64,000 bases of DNA, taken from the NCBI GenBank assembly GCA_017577945.1, contig PKQS01000007.1:62001-126000 (forward strand), written 5' to 3'. The position numbers and the translations under genes were made by a program. The DNA is from Bacillota bacterium. GTDB taxonomy: Bacteria > Bacillota > Limnochordia > Limnochordales > ZCTH02-B6. The notes under the pieces are model-generated. The model was not told where the DNA came from. It saw only the letters and a program-made list of their open reading frames with translations, and did not search any database. This document shows, piece by piece, positions 44,929-53,672 of this stretch (positions within the stretch are counted from its first letter, which is position 1; every line of letters begins with the position of its first letter).

Positions 44929-45521
44929 GTCCACCGCCCCCGGCGCAGGCGCCGGCGCACGAAGGCGTCGACGAGCAGGATGCCGGCGGCGGCCACGCAC
45001 GAGGCCAGCGCGGCGGGAACGATGATGATGGCGGGGTCATCGGCGCCGGCCTGCGCCCGCAAGGCGATCGCGGTAGCCGGCAAGAGGGTGGCGCAGGCGC
45101 TGTTGAGCGCGAAAAACGTAATCATGGCGGGCGAGGCGGCGCCGGGTTCGTCGTTCAGCTCCTGCAGCTGTTCCATGGCTTTCAGCCCGAAGGGAGTGGC
45201 GGCGTTGGCCAGCCCCAGCAGGTTGGCCGTGATGTTGAGGGCCACCGAGGTCAGCGCCGGGTGTCCTTTGGGCACGTCGGGAAACAGCGGGCGCAGCAGG
45301 GGCGTCAGCCACCGTGCCAGCGCAGGCAGCACGCCGGCCTTCTCGGCGATGCGGCTGATGCCGAACCAGAGGGCGATGACGGCCAGCAGGTTGATGCCGA
45401 CGGTTAGCCCCGCCGCGGCTTGCTCGAAGAGGACCGTGGTCACCACGCCGATGTCGCCGTTCAAGGCGGCAAAAAGGATGCCGGTCAAGATCATGGCGGC
45501 CCAGACGATGTCGATCACCAC
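44925..45521 (-). CDS. spmA: Spore maturation protein A
   Basis: Membrane protein of 198 residues of the SpmA family. Features are VVTTVLFEQAAAGLTVGINL and WFGISRIAEKAGVLPALARW, a TSVALNITANLLGLANAATP core that matches family hallmark residues, and MITFFALNSACATLLPATAI. It acts with SpmB in the forespore or outer membrane of the developing spore. GTG 45521 has AGGAGG about 10 bp upstream; the frame is open a further 44 codons into the intergenic region. It is divergent from the DUF983 gene. Confidence 0.92.
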   Translation of the reverse strand: MVIDIVWAAMILTGILFAALNGDIGVVTTVLFEQAAAGLTVGINLLAVIALWFGISRIAEKAGVLPALARWLTPLLRPLFPDVPKGHPALTSVALNITANLLGLANAATPFGLKAMEQLQELNDEPGAASPAMITFFALNSACATLLPATAIALRAQAGADDPAIIIVPAALASCVAAAGILLVDAFVRRRLRRGRWT

Positions 45522-45700
45522 GCCGGAGTCGCCTCCTCTGAGACAAGATGGCCCGGCGGCCACGGGCGTGCGGTTACGGTGTATGCGTAAACCAAAAGGG
45601 AAATGTGCCGTCGGGCGCCGGGAGAGGAATTCGCGGGCGGAGGGAGAAGCCATTCACTCACAGCATTGCCGGCGTACACGGCTTTCGGGGGGACGGGGTC

Positions 45701-46072
45701 GTGAACAGTGTCGGTTCTTCGGGATTTCTATCGGTCGTGTGGGCGGGCGTGCGTCGCCGCTGCCCGTCGTGCGGCCAGGCGACCATGGGGCAGGGGCGCC
45801 GGATACGTGAATCCTGCCAGCACTGCGGCTGGAAGTTTTTCCGCTTCGGCGACGGCGACTGGCTGGTCACGTGGCTGATTGGTTACACGGTGGCGTCGGT
45901 GGCCATGCTCGTTAGCTGGCCGCTGCTGCATTTCGCCACGCGCCTGTCGCTGACGGCGGAACTGGCCGTTCTGGCGTTGATCGGCGCCGCCGTGGTGGCG
46001 GTGCTCTTTCCGTACTGCCAGGGAGCGTCGGCCGCGATCTTGTACTTCTTGCGGGTGCGTTGGAAGGAGTAG
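45701..46072 (+). CDS. DUF983-like zinc-ribbon membrane protein
   Basis: Protein of 123 residues with two zinc-binding CxxC pairs at the N terminus (CPSCGQATMGQ and CQHCGWKFFRFGDGDW) followed by two transmembrane helices (VASVAMLVSWPLLHF and ELAVLALIGAAVVAVLF). This is the DUF983 pattern; its function is unknown, though members often sit near cytochrome oxidase genes. GTG 45701 lies behind a G-rich site; the frame is open from 45548. It ends 50 bp before a GC-rich hairpin and is convergent with tRNA-Leu. Confidence 0.75.
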   Translation: MNSVGSSGFLSVVWAGVRRRCPSCGQATMGQGRRIRESCQHCGWKFFRFGDGDWLVTWLIGYTVASVAMLVSWPLLHFATRLSLTAELAVLALIGAAVVAVLFPYCQGASAAILYFLRVRWKE

Positions 46073-46124
46073 CGCAGCGGGACGGGCCGCCACGCCGGCG
46101 GCCTGTACCCAGGAGAACGAGGAA

Positions 46125-46160
46125 GCCGGCGGCGCGCAGGCCGTGCACGCCGCCGGCTTT
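46125..46160 (+). terminator. Hairpin after the DUF983 gene, probable terminator
   Basis: GCCGGCGGCG (46125-46134) can pair with CGCCGCCGGC (46148-46157). Only TTTC follows, so termination is plausible but weak. Confidence 0.4.
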
Positions 46161-46161
46161 C

Positions 46162-46198
46162 AAAAAAGGAGAAAGACCGCTCCTGCGAGCGGTCTTTC
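46162..46198 (-). terminator. Intrinsic terminator for tRNA-Leu
   Basis: On the minus strand a 12-bp stem (46171-46182 with 46187-46198) is followed by CTCCTTTTTT, the complement of 46162-46170. It lies just beyond the CCA end of the tRNA. Confidence 0.85.
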
Positions 46199-46205
46199 TT
46201 GTGCC

Positions 46206-46293
46206 TGGTGCCGAAGGTGGGATTTGAACCCACACGGGCGTGAAGCCCACTGCGCCCTGAACGCAGCGCGTCTGCCAATTCCACCACTTCGGC
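46206..46293 (-). tRNA. tRNA-Leu (anticodon CAG)
   Basis: The 88-base gene on the minus strand folds as a leucine tRNA with a long variable arm. The acceptor stem is GCCGAAG/CTTCGGC (5' half at 46287-46293), the D arm contains TGGCAGAC, and the anticodon arm is CTGCG-TTCAGGG-CGCAG, giving CAG. The T arm is GGGTTCAAATCCC and the terminal CCA is encoded (46206-46208). It stands alone, with no neighbouring tRNAs, and is followed by the strong terminator at 46162-46198. Confidence 0.97.
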
Positions 46294-46577
46294 CTGTCGG
46301 CAATGATAATGCTAGCAGATGATTCCCCAGTCTGTCAACACCCCTGGTGCGACGCGCCTGGGCAAAAGCAGGGAATGGCCCGGCCGCCGGGGACACATCG
46401 TGCAGAACTGTCTCTATAAGGCGCAATTGAGCGCTCTTTGTGTCTAACCTTGAATGTTAGAAAGTAAGTGGATCATACATTCAACGTCGAAAAACCAAAC
46501 CCCGGATTCCTTGGCATTTTTCACATTTTTAGCTCACGGTTTCCGCAAAAAACGTCGATGAATACACAGACAATTTG

Positions 46578-46606
46578 TTGCAGAAGCGCATTCGATGGAC
46601 TACACT
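46578..46606 (+). promoter_or_regulatory. Candidate upstream promoter
   Basis: TTGCAG (46578-46583), 17-bp spacer and TACACT (46601-46606), about 340 bp upstream of codY. It could start a longer codY transcript or a separate small RNA. Confidence 0.35.
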
Positions 46607-46720
46607 TGTAAGTGAAAACGTGAGACTGAAGCGACGAATTGGCGTCCCTGAGCCCGTTTCCGCCGACGCCACGTTTTCCAGCGCAGGCCCACAAAGCTTG
46701 GGAAATCCTTCACTATCCTA

Positions 46721-46750
46721 TTGACAGTGGATCAAACTCAGCGCTATACT
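46721..46750 (+). promoter_or_regulatory. Candidate sigma-A promoter of codY
   Basis: TTGACA (46721-46726), 18-bp spacer and TATACT (46745-46750). It is the closest match to the consensus in the window and predicts a leader of about 185 bases before the codY start. Confidence 0.72.
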
Positions 46751-46941
46751 ACATGTGAAAATGAGTTTTTTTGTGAATATGTGGTTCTGATCGGGCAGAT
46801 AAAAAAGATAAAAATCATCTGACGGATTCGACGGTGTTGAAAACGCATCCGGCCGCGGCGGACTGAGCCGCGGGTTGCCAAGCAAGCGATAACATTGGCG
46901 TTTGACTGAAAACACAACAAACACAGGAAGGTGAGTTCACC

Positions 46942-47727
46942 GTGGGCTTGCTCAGAAAGGTTTTTCGCGTCACGGAACTGTTCCAGCGGGAAGGAACGGA
47001 CGTTAAGTTCCAGGACGTGGCCTCGACCCTGCGCGACGTGCTGCCCGACACCGCCGTCTACGTCGTGAACCGGAAAGGCAAGCTGCTGGGCTACGCGCTG
47101 CCCGAGGGCTTCGAGACCACGCCGTTTGACGCCGAGTGGCTTGACAGCGGCCACATGCCCGAGGAACTGGCCACGTCGCTGCTGAAGGTGGGCGCGATTT
47201 CGACCGGGCCCGAGGCCGAGCGGATCGTCGGCGAGAAGCACGCGTGCGTCGTGCCCATCGTGGGCGCTTCCCGGCGTGTCGCTACGCTGGTGCTGGTGCG
47301 CATGGACGGCGACTTCACCGAGGACGAACTGGTGCTCTTCGAGTTCGTGGGCACGATTATCGGCATGATTATCGCTGATGCCATCGACGAGGCCGAAGAG
47401 GACGAGGCGGAAGAGAAGCGCTTGGCTCGTTCGGCCATCCGGAGCTTGTCCTATTCCGAAGTGCTGGCCATGCAGCACATCTTCGACCAGCTGGAGGGCG
47501 ACGAGGGCTTGCTGGTGGCCAGCCGCATCGCAGATCAGGCGGGCATCACCCGCTCGGTCATCGTCAACGCCCTGCGTAAGCTGGCGTCGGCCAACGTCAT
47601 CGAGTCTCGGTCCTTGGGCATGAAGGGCACGTACTTGCGCATTCTCAATCCGGAGATTCGCAAAGAGCTGGAGCGCATGCGCTACCCGTATCCGAATTCG
47701 GATCTGCTCAAGCGCCAGGAGGCGTGA
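46942..47727 (+). CDS. codY: GTP- and branched-chain amino acid-sensing global repressor CodY
   Basis: Regulator of 261 residues (Bacillus CodY is 259) with an N-terminal GAF ligand-binding domain (VASTLRDVLPDTAVYVVNRKG near the start) and a C-terminal winged helix with EGLLVASRIADQAGITRS and VIVNALRKLASANVIESRSL. CodY represses stationary-phase genes when GTP and isoleucine are plentiful. GTG 46942 lies 8 bp after AGGAAGGTGAG (46924-46934). It is preceded by a perfect TTGACA promoter and is monocistronic or read through into the hflX leader. Confidence 0.98.
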   Translation: MGLLRKVFRVTELFQREGTDVKFQDVASTLRDVLPDTAVYVVNRKGKLLGYALPEGFETTPFDAEWLDSGHMPEELATSLLKVGAISTGPEAERIVGEKHACVVPIVGASRRVATLVLVRMDGDFTEDELVLFEFVGTIIGMIIADAIDEAEEDEAEEKRLARSAIRSLSYSEVLAMQHIFDQLEGDEGLLVASRIADQAGITRSVIVNALRKLASANVIESRSLGMKGTYLRILNPEIRKELERMRYPYPNSDLLKRQEA

Positions 47728-47740
47728 CGAGCGCGCAGCG

Positions 47741-47749
47741 TGATATAAT
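47741..47749 (+). promoter_or_regulatory. Extended -10 promoter of the hflX leader
   Basis: TGATATAAT is a perfect extended -10 (TGnTATAAT). No good -35 box is present, as is usual for this class. It predicts a start near 47756, only ~22 bases before the terminator at 47778. Confidence 0.5.
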
Positions 47750-47777
47750 GTCGCTGTGCGGCGTTTCCCGGCAAGGG

Positions 47778-47813
47778 AAGCCCTCTTCCGAGTAATGGAA
47801 GAGGGCTTTTTTC
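47778..47813 (+). terminator. Intrinsic terminator in the hflX leader
   Basis: AAGCCCTCTTCC (47778-47789) pairs perfectly with GGAAGAGGGCTT (47797-47808), followed by a T run. It stands upstream of hflX. A preceding TTCCC/GGGAA hairpin (47765-47779) overlaps its 5' arm and could compete. Confidence 0.9.
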
Positions 47814-47832
47814 GAATGGGGTGATCAGCGTC

Positions 47833-49071
47833 TTGGCGGAGCCCAAAGAGCGGGTCGTGCTGGTCGGCTTGAACGACGACTTGGACGAGCTGGCGCAGCT
47901 GGTGCGCACCGCGGGCGGCGAGGTGGTCGGCAAGCTGGTGCAGTCGCTGGATCGCCCGCGCGTGACGTACTACATCGGCAAAGGGAAAGCGGAAGAGCTG
48001 AAGCGAATGGTGCTGGCGCTGCAGGCCGATCTGGTCGTCTTCGACGACGAGCTGACTCCGGCCCAGGCCCGCAACCTGGAGACGCTGACGGGCGTGCGGG
48101 TCATCGACCGCACGCAGCTCATCTTGGACATATTCGCTCAGCGGGCTCGCACGAAAGAAGGCAAGCTGCAGGTGGAGCTGGCTCAGCTCACGTACTTGCT
48201 GCCGCGGCTGGTGGGCGCGGGCCAGGTCCTGTCGCGGCTGGGCGGCGGCATCGGCACGCGCGGCCCGGGCGAAACGAAGCTGGAGACGGACCGCCGCCGG
48301 ATTCGCCGCCGCATCGCGGACATCCGCCGCGAGCTGGAAGAGGTCCGGCGCACCCGCGCCGTGCAGCGGCAGGGGCGGCGGCGCACCGGCTTGCCCCTTA
48401 TCGCCCTGGTCGGGTACACCAACGCCGGCAAGTCGACGCTCATGAACGCGTTGACCGACGCCAACGTCTTCGCCGAAGATTTGCTTTTTGCGACGCTGGA
48501 TCCGACTATCCGGAAGGTGACCCTTGCCGACGGCCGGGAAGCCTTGCTGGCCGACACGGTGGGATTCATCCGCAAACTTCCGCACCAGCTGGTGGCCGCG
48601 TTCCGGGCTACGCTGGAGGAAGTGCAGGAAGCCGACGTGCTCCTGCACGTGGTGGACGCCAGCCGTCCCGACATGGACGAGCAGATAGCGGCCGTCGAGG
48701 CGGTCCTGGACGAGCTGGGCGTCCTTGACAAACCGATGGTCACCGCGTTTAATAAGCTTGACCTGGCGGCCAATCCGCGTGCGGTGTACGAGCGGTCGCT
48801 GGAGACGCCGAACGGCGTGGCGGTGTCGGCGCTGACGCGGGACGGCCTGGACGAGCTGCGGCAGCTGCTGGCCAAGGTGTTGCCGAAGCCCCTGGAGCGG
48901 CGGTTGTTCCGCATTCCGTATGGCTCCGCGCGCGCCTTGGCGGCACTGCGGGAGCACGGGCATATCGTGGCGCTGCAGTACGGCGACGAGGCCATCGAGG
49001 TCGAGGCCGAAGTGAAACCGGAGCTGGCGGTCCGGCTGCAGCGGTTTCTGTCGGGGGGTGAGCCGCGGTGA
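47833..49071 (+). CDS. hflX: Ribosome-associated GTPase HflX
   Basis: GTPase of about 412 residues that binds 50S subunits and recycles stalled or hibernating ribosomes. The N-terminal HflX domain has [15 protein letters not shown], a coiled linker follows with [18 protein letters not shown], and the G domain has G1 [18 protein letters not shown]3 ADTVGFI and G4 [11 protein letters not shown] 47833 lies about 9 bp after GGGGTGA; GTG 47821 is in frame and possible. It is behind a promoter plus terminator leader, so attenuation is likely. The stop overlaps the next small gene (GTGA). Confidence 0.92.
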   Translation: MAEPKERVVLVGLNDDLDELAQLVRTAGGEVVGKLVQSLDRPRVTYYIGKGKAEELKRMVLALQADLVVFDDELTPAQARNLETLTGVRVIDRTQLILDIFAQRARTKEGKLQVELAQLTYLLPRLVGAGQVLSRLGGGIGTRGPGETKLETDRRRIRRRIADIRRELEEVRRTRAVQRQGRRRTGLPLIALVGYTNAGKSTLMNALTDANVFAEDLLFATLDPTIRKVTLADGREALLADTVGFIRKLPHQLVAAFRATLEEVQEADVLLHVVDASRPDMDEQIAAVEAVLDELGVLDKPMVTAFNKLDLAANPRAVYERSLETPNGVAVSALTRDGLDELRQLLAKVLPKPLERRLFRIPYGSARALAALREHGHIVALQYGDEAIEVEAEVKPELAVRLQRFLSGGEPR

Positions 49072-49220
49072 GCTGGCTGGCGTCGCTGCGCGCCTGGTGG
49101 ATCCGCATGCGGACTGGCAGTCGTTTCATGTGCGATACGTGCAAGTATAACTACGGCAACGCGTGCTGGCGTCCGGAGCGGCCCAACGCGGTCAGCTGCC
49201 CCGACTATCGCCGGCGTTAG
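49068..49220 (+). CDS. 50-residue Cys-rich small protein
   Basis: A short coupled frame starts at GTG 49068, overlapping the hflX stop (GTGA), with a G-rich ribosome site. The protein has a Trp/Arg-rich start ([17 protein letters not shown]) and four cysteines spaced C-x2-C-x7-C-x10-C ([12 protein letters not shown] and later SCPDY), which suits one small zinc site. It is not part of a family that I recognise. Its tight coupling between hflX and yqhQ suggests a ribosome-linked role, but this is only context. Confidence 0.68.
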   Translation: MSWLASLRAWWIRMRTGSRFMCDTCKYNYGNACWRPERPNAVSCPDYRRR

Positions 49221-49232
49221 GAGTGAGGGCTC

Positions 49233-50204
49233 GTGAAAGAGCCGTTTTACTACGGCGGGCAGGCGCTGATTGAAGGTGTGATGATGCGGGGCCGCCGGTC
49301 GCTGGGCATCGCCGTGCGCAAGCCCGACGGCACCATTCACGTGGAGGAGCGGCCGCTGCGGCCGTGGGCGGAACGGCACCCGGTACTGAAGTGGCCGCTG
49401 GTGCGCGGCGCCGTGGCGCTGGGGGAAGCGATGGTCGTCGGCGTGCAGGCGCTGAACTTTTCGGCCAACCAGCAGGCCGCCCAGGGGGAAGGCGGCGAGC
49501 TCAGCGCCAAGGAGCTGGCGGCCACCATCGCGCTGGCGGTGCTGCTGACCGTCGGCTTGTTCGTGGTGCTGCCGGCGCTCGTCATCCGCTGGATTCAAGA
49601 TTTCATCGCGCACGACGTGGTCCTCAATCTCATCGAAGGCGGCATCAAGGTCAGCGTCTTTATCCTATACATTGTCGCCATCGGCCGCATGGAAGACATC
49701 CGGCGCGTGTTCCAGTACCACGGCGCGGAGCACAAAGCCATCAACTGTTATGAGGCGGGCTTGCCGCTCACGGTGGACAACGTGCGGCGGCAAAGCATCG
49801 TGCACACCCGCTGCGGCACCAACTTCATTCTCATCGTGCTCCTGCTGAGCGTGTTCGTCTTTTCGTTTTTCGGCCGGCCGCCGTTCGTGCTGCGCGTCCT
49901 GTACCACGTGCTGCTGCTGCCCGTGGTGGCCGGGCTGTCGTATGAGGTCATCCGGCACGCGGCGCGGGACAACGCCCTGCGGGTCATCAAGTGGCTGGCG
50001 ACGCCCGGCTTGTGGCTGCAGCGCCTGACGACGCGGCCGCCGGATGAGAGCCAGATCGAGGTGGCCATTGCGGCGCTGAAGCGGGTGCTGGCCCGGGACG
50101 GGGTGGCCTTCGCGGAGGACGAGCCTTCATCCGTGGCTGAGGCCGAGGACAAGCCCGTATCCGTGGCTGAGGCGGCGGAGGTTGCGACGGGACATGCTGG
50201 ATAA
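49233..50204 (+). CDS. yqhQ: DUF1385 membrane protein YqhQ
   Basis: Membrane protein of 323 residues of the YqhQ/DUF1385 family, typical of Firmicutes and usually beside prfA. Visible hallmarks are [20 protein letters not shown] at the start, [37 protein letters not shown] (near residue 160) and [16 protein letters not shown]. Its function is unknown. The C-terminal ~25 residues include a tandem 10-residue repeat. GTG 49233 follows GGAGTGAGG. It overlaps prfA by 11 bp. Confidence 0.9.
   Translation: MKEPFYYGGQALIEGVMMRGRRSLGIAVRKPDGTIHVEERPLRPWAERHPVLKWPLVRGAVALGEAMVVGVQALNFSANQQAAQGEGGELSAKELAATIALAVLLTVGLFVVLPALVIRWIQDFIAHDVVLNLIEGGIKVSVFILYIVAIGRMEDIRRVFQYHGAEHKAINCYEAGLPLTVDNVRRQSIVHTRCGTNFILIVLLLSVFVFSFFGRPPFVLRVLYHVLLLPVVAGLSYEVIRHAARDNALRVIKWLATPGLWLQRLTTRPPDESQIEVAIAALKRVLARDGVAFAEDEPSSVAEAEDKPVSVAEAAEVATGHAG
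50115..50174 (+). repeat. Two-copy 30-bp in-frame repeat at the yqhQ 3' end
   Basis: Units at 50115-50144 and 50145-50174 encode [10 protein letters not shown] and [10 protein letters not shown]. The repeat lies just before the prfA start and keeps frame. Confidence 0.75.
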
Positions 50205-51270
50205 GCTGGCGGAACTGGAAAAACGCTACGAAGAGCTGACGGCGCGGATGACCGACCCGGACGTCGTGGCCGATCCGCAGCAGCTGGAGAAGCTGGCCAA
50301 GGCCCACGCGGAGCTGGCGCCGACGGTGGAGAAGTACCGGGAGCTGCGCCGCGTGGAGGAAGAGCTGCGCGCCACCGAAAGCATGCTGGAGGAGCCCTTG
50401 GACCCGGATCTGCGGGCCATGGCCAAAGAGGAGCTGCAGCGGCTTAAAGAGCGGGCGGAGCAGCTGCGCCTGGAGCTGCGGCGGTTGCTCCTGCCGAAGG
50501 ACCCCAACGACGACAAGAACATCATCGTCGAAATCCGGGCGGGCGCGGGCGGCGAAGAAGCCGCACTCTTCGCCGCCGATTTGTTCCGGATGTACAGCCG
50601 CTACGCGGAGGCGCGCCGCTGGCGGGTGGAAGTGCTCAGCAGCCACCCGACGGAGCTGGGCGGATTCAAGGAAATTATCTTCATGATCCACGGCAAAGGC
50701 GCCTACAGCCGGCTCAAGTACGAGAGCGGCGTGCACCGCGTGCAGCGGGTGCCGGAAACCGAAGCCGCCGGGCGCATCCACACGTCGACTGCGACGGTGG
50801 CCGTGCTGCCCGAGGCGGAAGAGGTGGACGTGGAGATCCGCCCGGAAGACTTGCGCATCGACGTTTTCCGCGCCAGCGGCCGCGGCGGGCAGCATGTGAA
50901 CACCACCGACTCGGCGGTCCGCATTACGCACCTGCCCACCGGCATCGTGGTCACGTGCCAGGATGAGCGGTCGCAGCTGCAAAACCGCGAAAAGGCCATG
51001 CGGGTGCTGCGGGCGCGGCTGTTGGACCTGAAGCGGCGCGAGCAGGAAGCGGAGCTGGCCGCGGCGCGGCGTTCGCAGGTCGGCACCGGCGAGCGCAGCG
51101 AGCGGATCCGGACGTACAACTTCCCGCAAGGGCGGGTCACGGACCACCGCATCGGGTTGACGCTGTACCGGCTCACCGAGTTCCTGGACGGCGACTTGGA
51201 CGAAGCCATCGACGCGTTGATCGCGGCGGACCAGGCGCAGCAGCTGGCCCAGATGGAGGCGGAGTTGTGA
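50194..51270 (+). CDS. prfA: Peptide chain release factor 1
   Basis: Class I release factor of 358 residues that reads UAA and UAG and triggers peptide release. Long N-terminal helices ([19 protein letters not shown]) lead to the codon-recognition domain. The GGQ motif is in [18 protein letters not shown] near residue 230, followed by [26 protein letters not shown]-type residues ([13 protein letters not shown]) are also typical of RF1. ATG 50194; TTG 50182 would touch the GGAGG. It is the target of PrmC, encoded next. Confidence 0.96.
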   Translation: MLDKLAELEKRYEELTARMTDPDVVADPQQLEKLAKAHAELAPTVEKYRELRRVEEELRATESMLEEPLDPDLRAMAKEELQRLKERAEQLRLELRRLLLPKDPNDDKNIIVEIRAGAGGEEAALFAADLFRMYSRYAEARRWRVEVLSSHPTELGGFKEIIFMIHGKGAYSRLKYESGVHRVQRVPETEAAGRIHTSTATVAVLPEAEEVDVEIRPEDLRIDVFRASGRGGQHVNTTDSAVRITHLPTGIVVTCQDERSQLQNREKAMRVLRARLLDLKRREQEAELAAARRSQVGTGERSERIRTYNFPQGRVTDHRIGLTLYRLTEFLDGDLDEAIDALIAADQAQQLAQMEAEL

Positions 51271-52175
51271 GCGCGGGGGCCGAGCCGCGGACGCTGCTGG
51301 ACTACTTGCGCCTCGCGGTGGATTACCTGAAAAAGCGCGGCAGCTCGTCGCCGCGGCTGGACGCGGAGCTGCTGCTGGCCCACGTGCTAGGCCTGGACAG
51401 GGTCGGTTTGTACGTCAACTTCGACCGGCCCCTGACGCGCGCGGAGGTAGACGCGTTTCGCGACGCGCTGCGCAGGCGCGGCCAAGGCGAGCCCGTGGCG
51501 TACATCGTGGGCGAGAAGCCGTTTCTGACCACGTCGCTCTTGGTTACTCCGGCGGTGCTGATTCCGCGGCCGGAGACGGAGCTTTTGGTGGAAGCGGCTG
51601 TCGGCTGGCTGCGCGGGCAGCCGGGGCCGCAGCTGTGGGTGGCCGACGTGGGCACGGGTTCGGGCGCCATCGCCGTCGGTGTGGCGCTGGGGGAACCGAG
51701 GGCGCGCGTGGTGGCGGTGGACATTTCGCCCGAGGCGGCGGACGTGGCGCGGCGCAACGTGGCCCGGCACGGGCTGGAAGACCGGGTGCAGGTACTGGTC
51801 GGTGATTTGTTGTCGCCGTGGTTCAGCGGCTTGCCGGGCGGCCCCGGGCGGTTGGATGCAGTCGTCTCCAACCCGCCCTACGTGGCGACGGACGAGCTGG
51901 CGGCGCTGCCGCGGGACGTGCGGGACTTCGAGCCGCGGCTGGCCCTGGATGGCGGCCCCGACGGCCTGGCGGTGTACCGCCGCCTCATTCCGATGGCGGC
52001 CGCCGCTCTGCGGCCGGGAGGCCTGTTGGCGCTGGAGATCGGCGCCGCGCAGGGTACGGCCGTGGCCGGCATGCTGGCCGCGAGCGGCGCGTGGACCGGC
52101 GTGCGAGTCGAAAAGGACTACGGCGGCCACGACCGGGTGGTGCTGGCGCTGCGGCGGGAGGAGGATGCGGCGTGA
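51267..52175 (+). CDS. prmC: Release-factor glutamine methyltransferase
   Basis: SAM-dependent N5-glutamine methyltransferase of 302 residues that methylates the GGQ glutamine of release factors. The N-terminal helical domain ([20 protein letters not shown]) is followed by [16 protein letters not shown], motif [19 protein letters not shown] and the catalytic NPPY in [16 protein letters not shown] 51267 overlaps the prfA stop (GTGA), and the stop overlaps the next gene in the same way. Confidence 0.95.
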   Translation: MSAGAEPRTLLDYLRLAVDYLKKRGSSSPRLDAELLLAHVLGLDRVGLYVNFDRPLTRAEVDAFRDALRRRGQGEPVAYIVGEKPFLTTSLLVTPAVLIPRPETELLVEAAVGWLRGQPGPQLWVADVGTGSGAIAVGVALGEPRARVVAVDISPEAADVARRNVARHGLEDRVQVLVGDLLSPWFSGLPGGPGRLDAVVSNPPYVATDELAALPRDVRDFEPRLALDGGPDGLAVYRRLIPMAAAALRPGGLLALEIGAAQGTAVAGMLAASGAWTGVRVEKDYGGHDRVVLALRREEDAA

Positions 52176-53251
52176 CCACGCGCCTTTTGCGCATCGATGC
52201 GCAGCATCCGGAACCTGAAGTCATTGCGGACGCGGCGCGCGTCATTCAAGACGGCGGCCTCGTCGCGTTTCCGACAGAGACGGTGTACGGCCTGGGAGCC
52301 GACGCGCTGAACGCACAGGCCGTCGCGGGCATTTTCGCGGCCAAAGGCCGGCCTGCCGACAATCCTCTCATCGTCCACATCGCGGACGTCGAGCAGCTGG
52401 CGGAGCTGGTCGCGGAACTCCCGCCGGCGGTGGACGTGCTGGCGCGGCATTTTTGGCCGGGGCCGTTGACGCTCGTCCTGCCGCGCAAGCCTCGGGTGCC
52501 CGACGCGGTGACCGCGGGGCTGGACACGGTGGCCGTGCGCATGCCCGACCACGCCGTGGCGTTGGCGTTGATTCGCGCCGGCCGGCGGCCCATTGCCGCT
52601 CCCAGCGCGAACTTGTCGGGGCGGCCCAGCCCCACGGAGGCCCGGCACGTGTGGGAAGATTTGGCGGGCCGCATCGACGTCATCCTGGACGGGGGCCCGT
52701 GCCGCATCGGCGTGGAGTCCACCGTGCTGGACCTGACGGCCGAGCGCCCGACGATTTTGCGGCCGGGTGCAATAACGCCGGAGCATTTGGCGCCGTTTCT
52801 CGGCGCCGTGCGGGTGCACCCCGCCGCGGCGGGCGTGGAGCATGCGGCAAGCGCAGAAGCGGCGGCCGAGCCGGTGCGCTCGCCGGGCATGAAATACCGG
52901 CACTATGCGCCGCGGACGCCGTGCATCTTGTACGAGGGCGACGCCGCGGCCATCGCGCGCGCGGTGGCCCAACGCGTCGCGCAAGAACGGGCGGCGGGCA
53001 AGCGGGTGGCGGTGCTGGCCACCGCGGAGAACGCGCCCGCCTACGACGCGGACGTGGTCTACGTCGCGGGCCGGCGGGCCGAGCCCGAGACGGTGGCGCG
53101 CGAGCTGTACCGGTCGCTGCGGCGACTGGACGAGGCGGGCGTCGATCTCATTATTATGGAAGGCGTCGACCCCACCGGCATCGGCGAGGCCATCATGAAC
53201 CGCATGCGCCGGGCCGCAGGGCACCGGGTCGTCTTCGTCGGGCGCGGCTAA
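52172..53251 (+). CDS. sua5: L-threonylcarbamoyladenylate synthase with Sua5 C-terminal domain
   Basis: tRNA t6A-pathway enzyme of 359 residues that makes threonylcarbamoyl-AMP from threonine, bicarbonate and ATP. The YrdC domain has FPTETVYGLGADALNAQAVA, KGRPADNPLIVHI, RHFWPGPLTLVLP, PIAAPSANLSGRPSPT and IGVESTVLDLT. A linker with SPGMKYRHYAP (the loop that closes the active site) leads to the ~120-residue SUA5 domain. GTG 52172 overlaps prmC. It converges with a zinc-ribbon gene with a 4-bp overlap. Confidence 0.95.
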   Translation: MTTRLLRIDAQHPEPEVIADAARVIQDGGLVAFPTETVYGLGADALNAQAVAGIFAAKGRPADNPLIVHIADVEQLAELVAELPPAVDVLARHFWPGPLTLVLPRKPRVPDAVTAGLDTVAVRMPDHAVALALIRAGRRPIAAPSANLSGRPSPTEARHVWEDLAGRIDVILDGGPCRIGVESTVLDLTAERPTILRPGAITPEHLAPFLGAVRVHPAAAGVEHAASAEAAAEPVRSPGMKYRHYAPRTPCILYEGDAAAIARAVAQRVAQERAAGKRVAVLATAENAPAYDADVVYVAGRRAEPETVARELYRSLRRLDEAGVDLIIMEGVDPTGIGEAIMNRMRRAAGHRVVFVGRG

Positions 53252-53517
53252 ACCCGCCTCCAGCCCGGCCGGCGCCAGCGATCCTCATCCCTCCGAGCGG
53301 CACGGATGAATTCCCGGGCGCTCGCCACGTGTCCGCACAGTCCGCACTGCACGTCCAAGTCGGGACGCCCGTCTTTCATCATCGCCTCCCACTCGTCGGC
53401 GGCATACTCGACGGCCCCGGTGTCGGGGTTTTTTCGTATCTCCCGGGCCAGCTTGTACACTTGCCGGAACTCGGTCCGGTTCGCTTTGCAGACGGGGCAC
53501 AGGAACGGCTCGTTCAT
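53248..53517 (-). CDS. Small zinc-ribbon protein
   Basis: Protein of 89 residues with two CxxC pairs: FLCPVCKANR at the start and VQCGLCGHVAS near residue 60, separated by ~50 residues of helical charged sequence with VYKLAREIRKNPDTG. It probably binds one zinc and may act in nucleic-acid or protein contact; I do not recognise a named family. ATG 53517 follows GGGAGGTGG. The stop overlaps the sua5 stop region by 4 bp on the opposite strand. Confidence 0.7.
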   Translation of the reverse strand: MNEPFLCPVCKANRTEFRQVYKLAREIRKNPDTGAVEYAADEWEAMMKDGRPDLDVQCGLCGHVASAREFIRAARRDEDRWRRPGWRRV

Positions 53518-53672
53518 GCCGCCCACCTCCCGGACGCACTTTTCATACTTAGGATCGAACCCGGCACTTCGGTCGTATGCGGCGGCCCGGCGGGGTTGAC
53601 CCGGGCGGAGCGGCAAGGCATGATGGAGCTGCAGCTGCGAGGCCTTCCGGGAAAAGGTGGTGACGCGACCGG

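Larger units (their letters stand above)
46294..46941 (+). other. AT-rich non-coding island upstream of codY
   Basis: About 650 bp with visibly lower GC than the flanks and no gene I can support. It holds an 8-bp inverted repeat (TTGAATGT near 46450 and ACATTCAA near 46483), two promoter-like sites (46578-46606 and 46721-46750) and a ~190-base untranslated leader before codY. A 9-codon frame at 46761-46790 begins near the predicted start site but has no ribosome site. Confidence 0.55.

Noticed and set aside
46761..46790. Nine-codon leader peptide ahead of codY.
   Set aside because: No ribosome binding site and no associated attenuator structure.
46815..46930. A tmRNA-like 5' segment (ACGGATTCGACGG) followed by a tag-like ACAACAAACAC upstream of codY.
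   Set aside because: Only a short resemblance; the TPsiC-like 3' half, acceptor pairing and pseudoknots of a tmRNA are absent within range.
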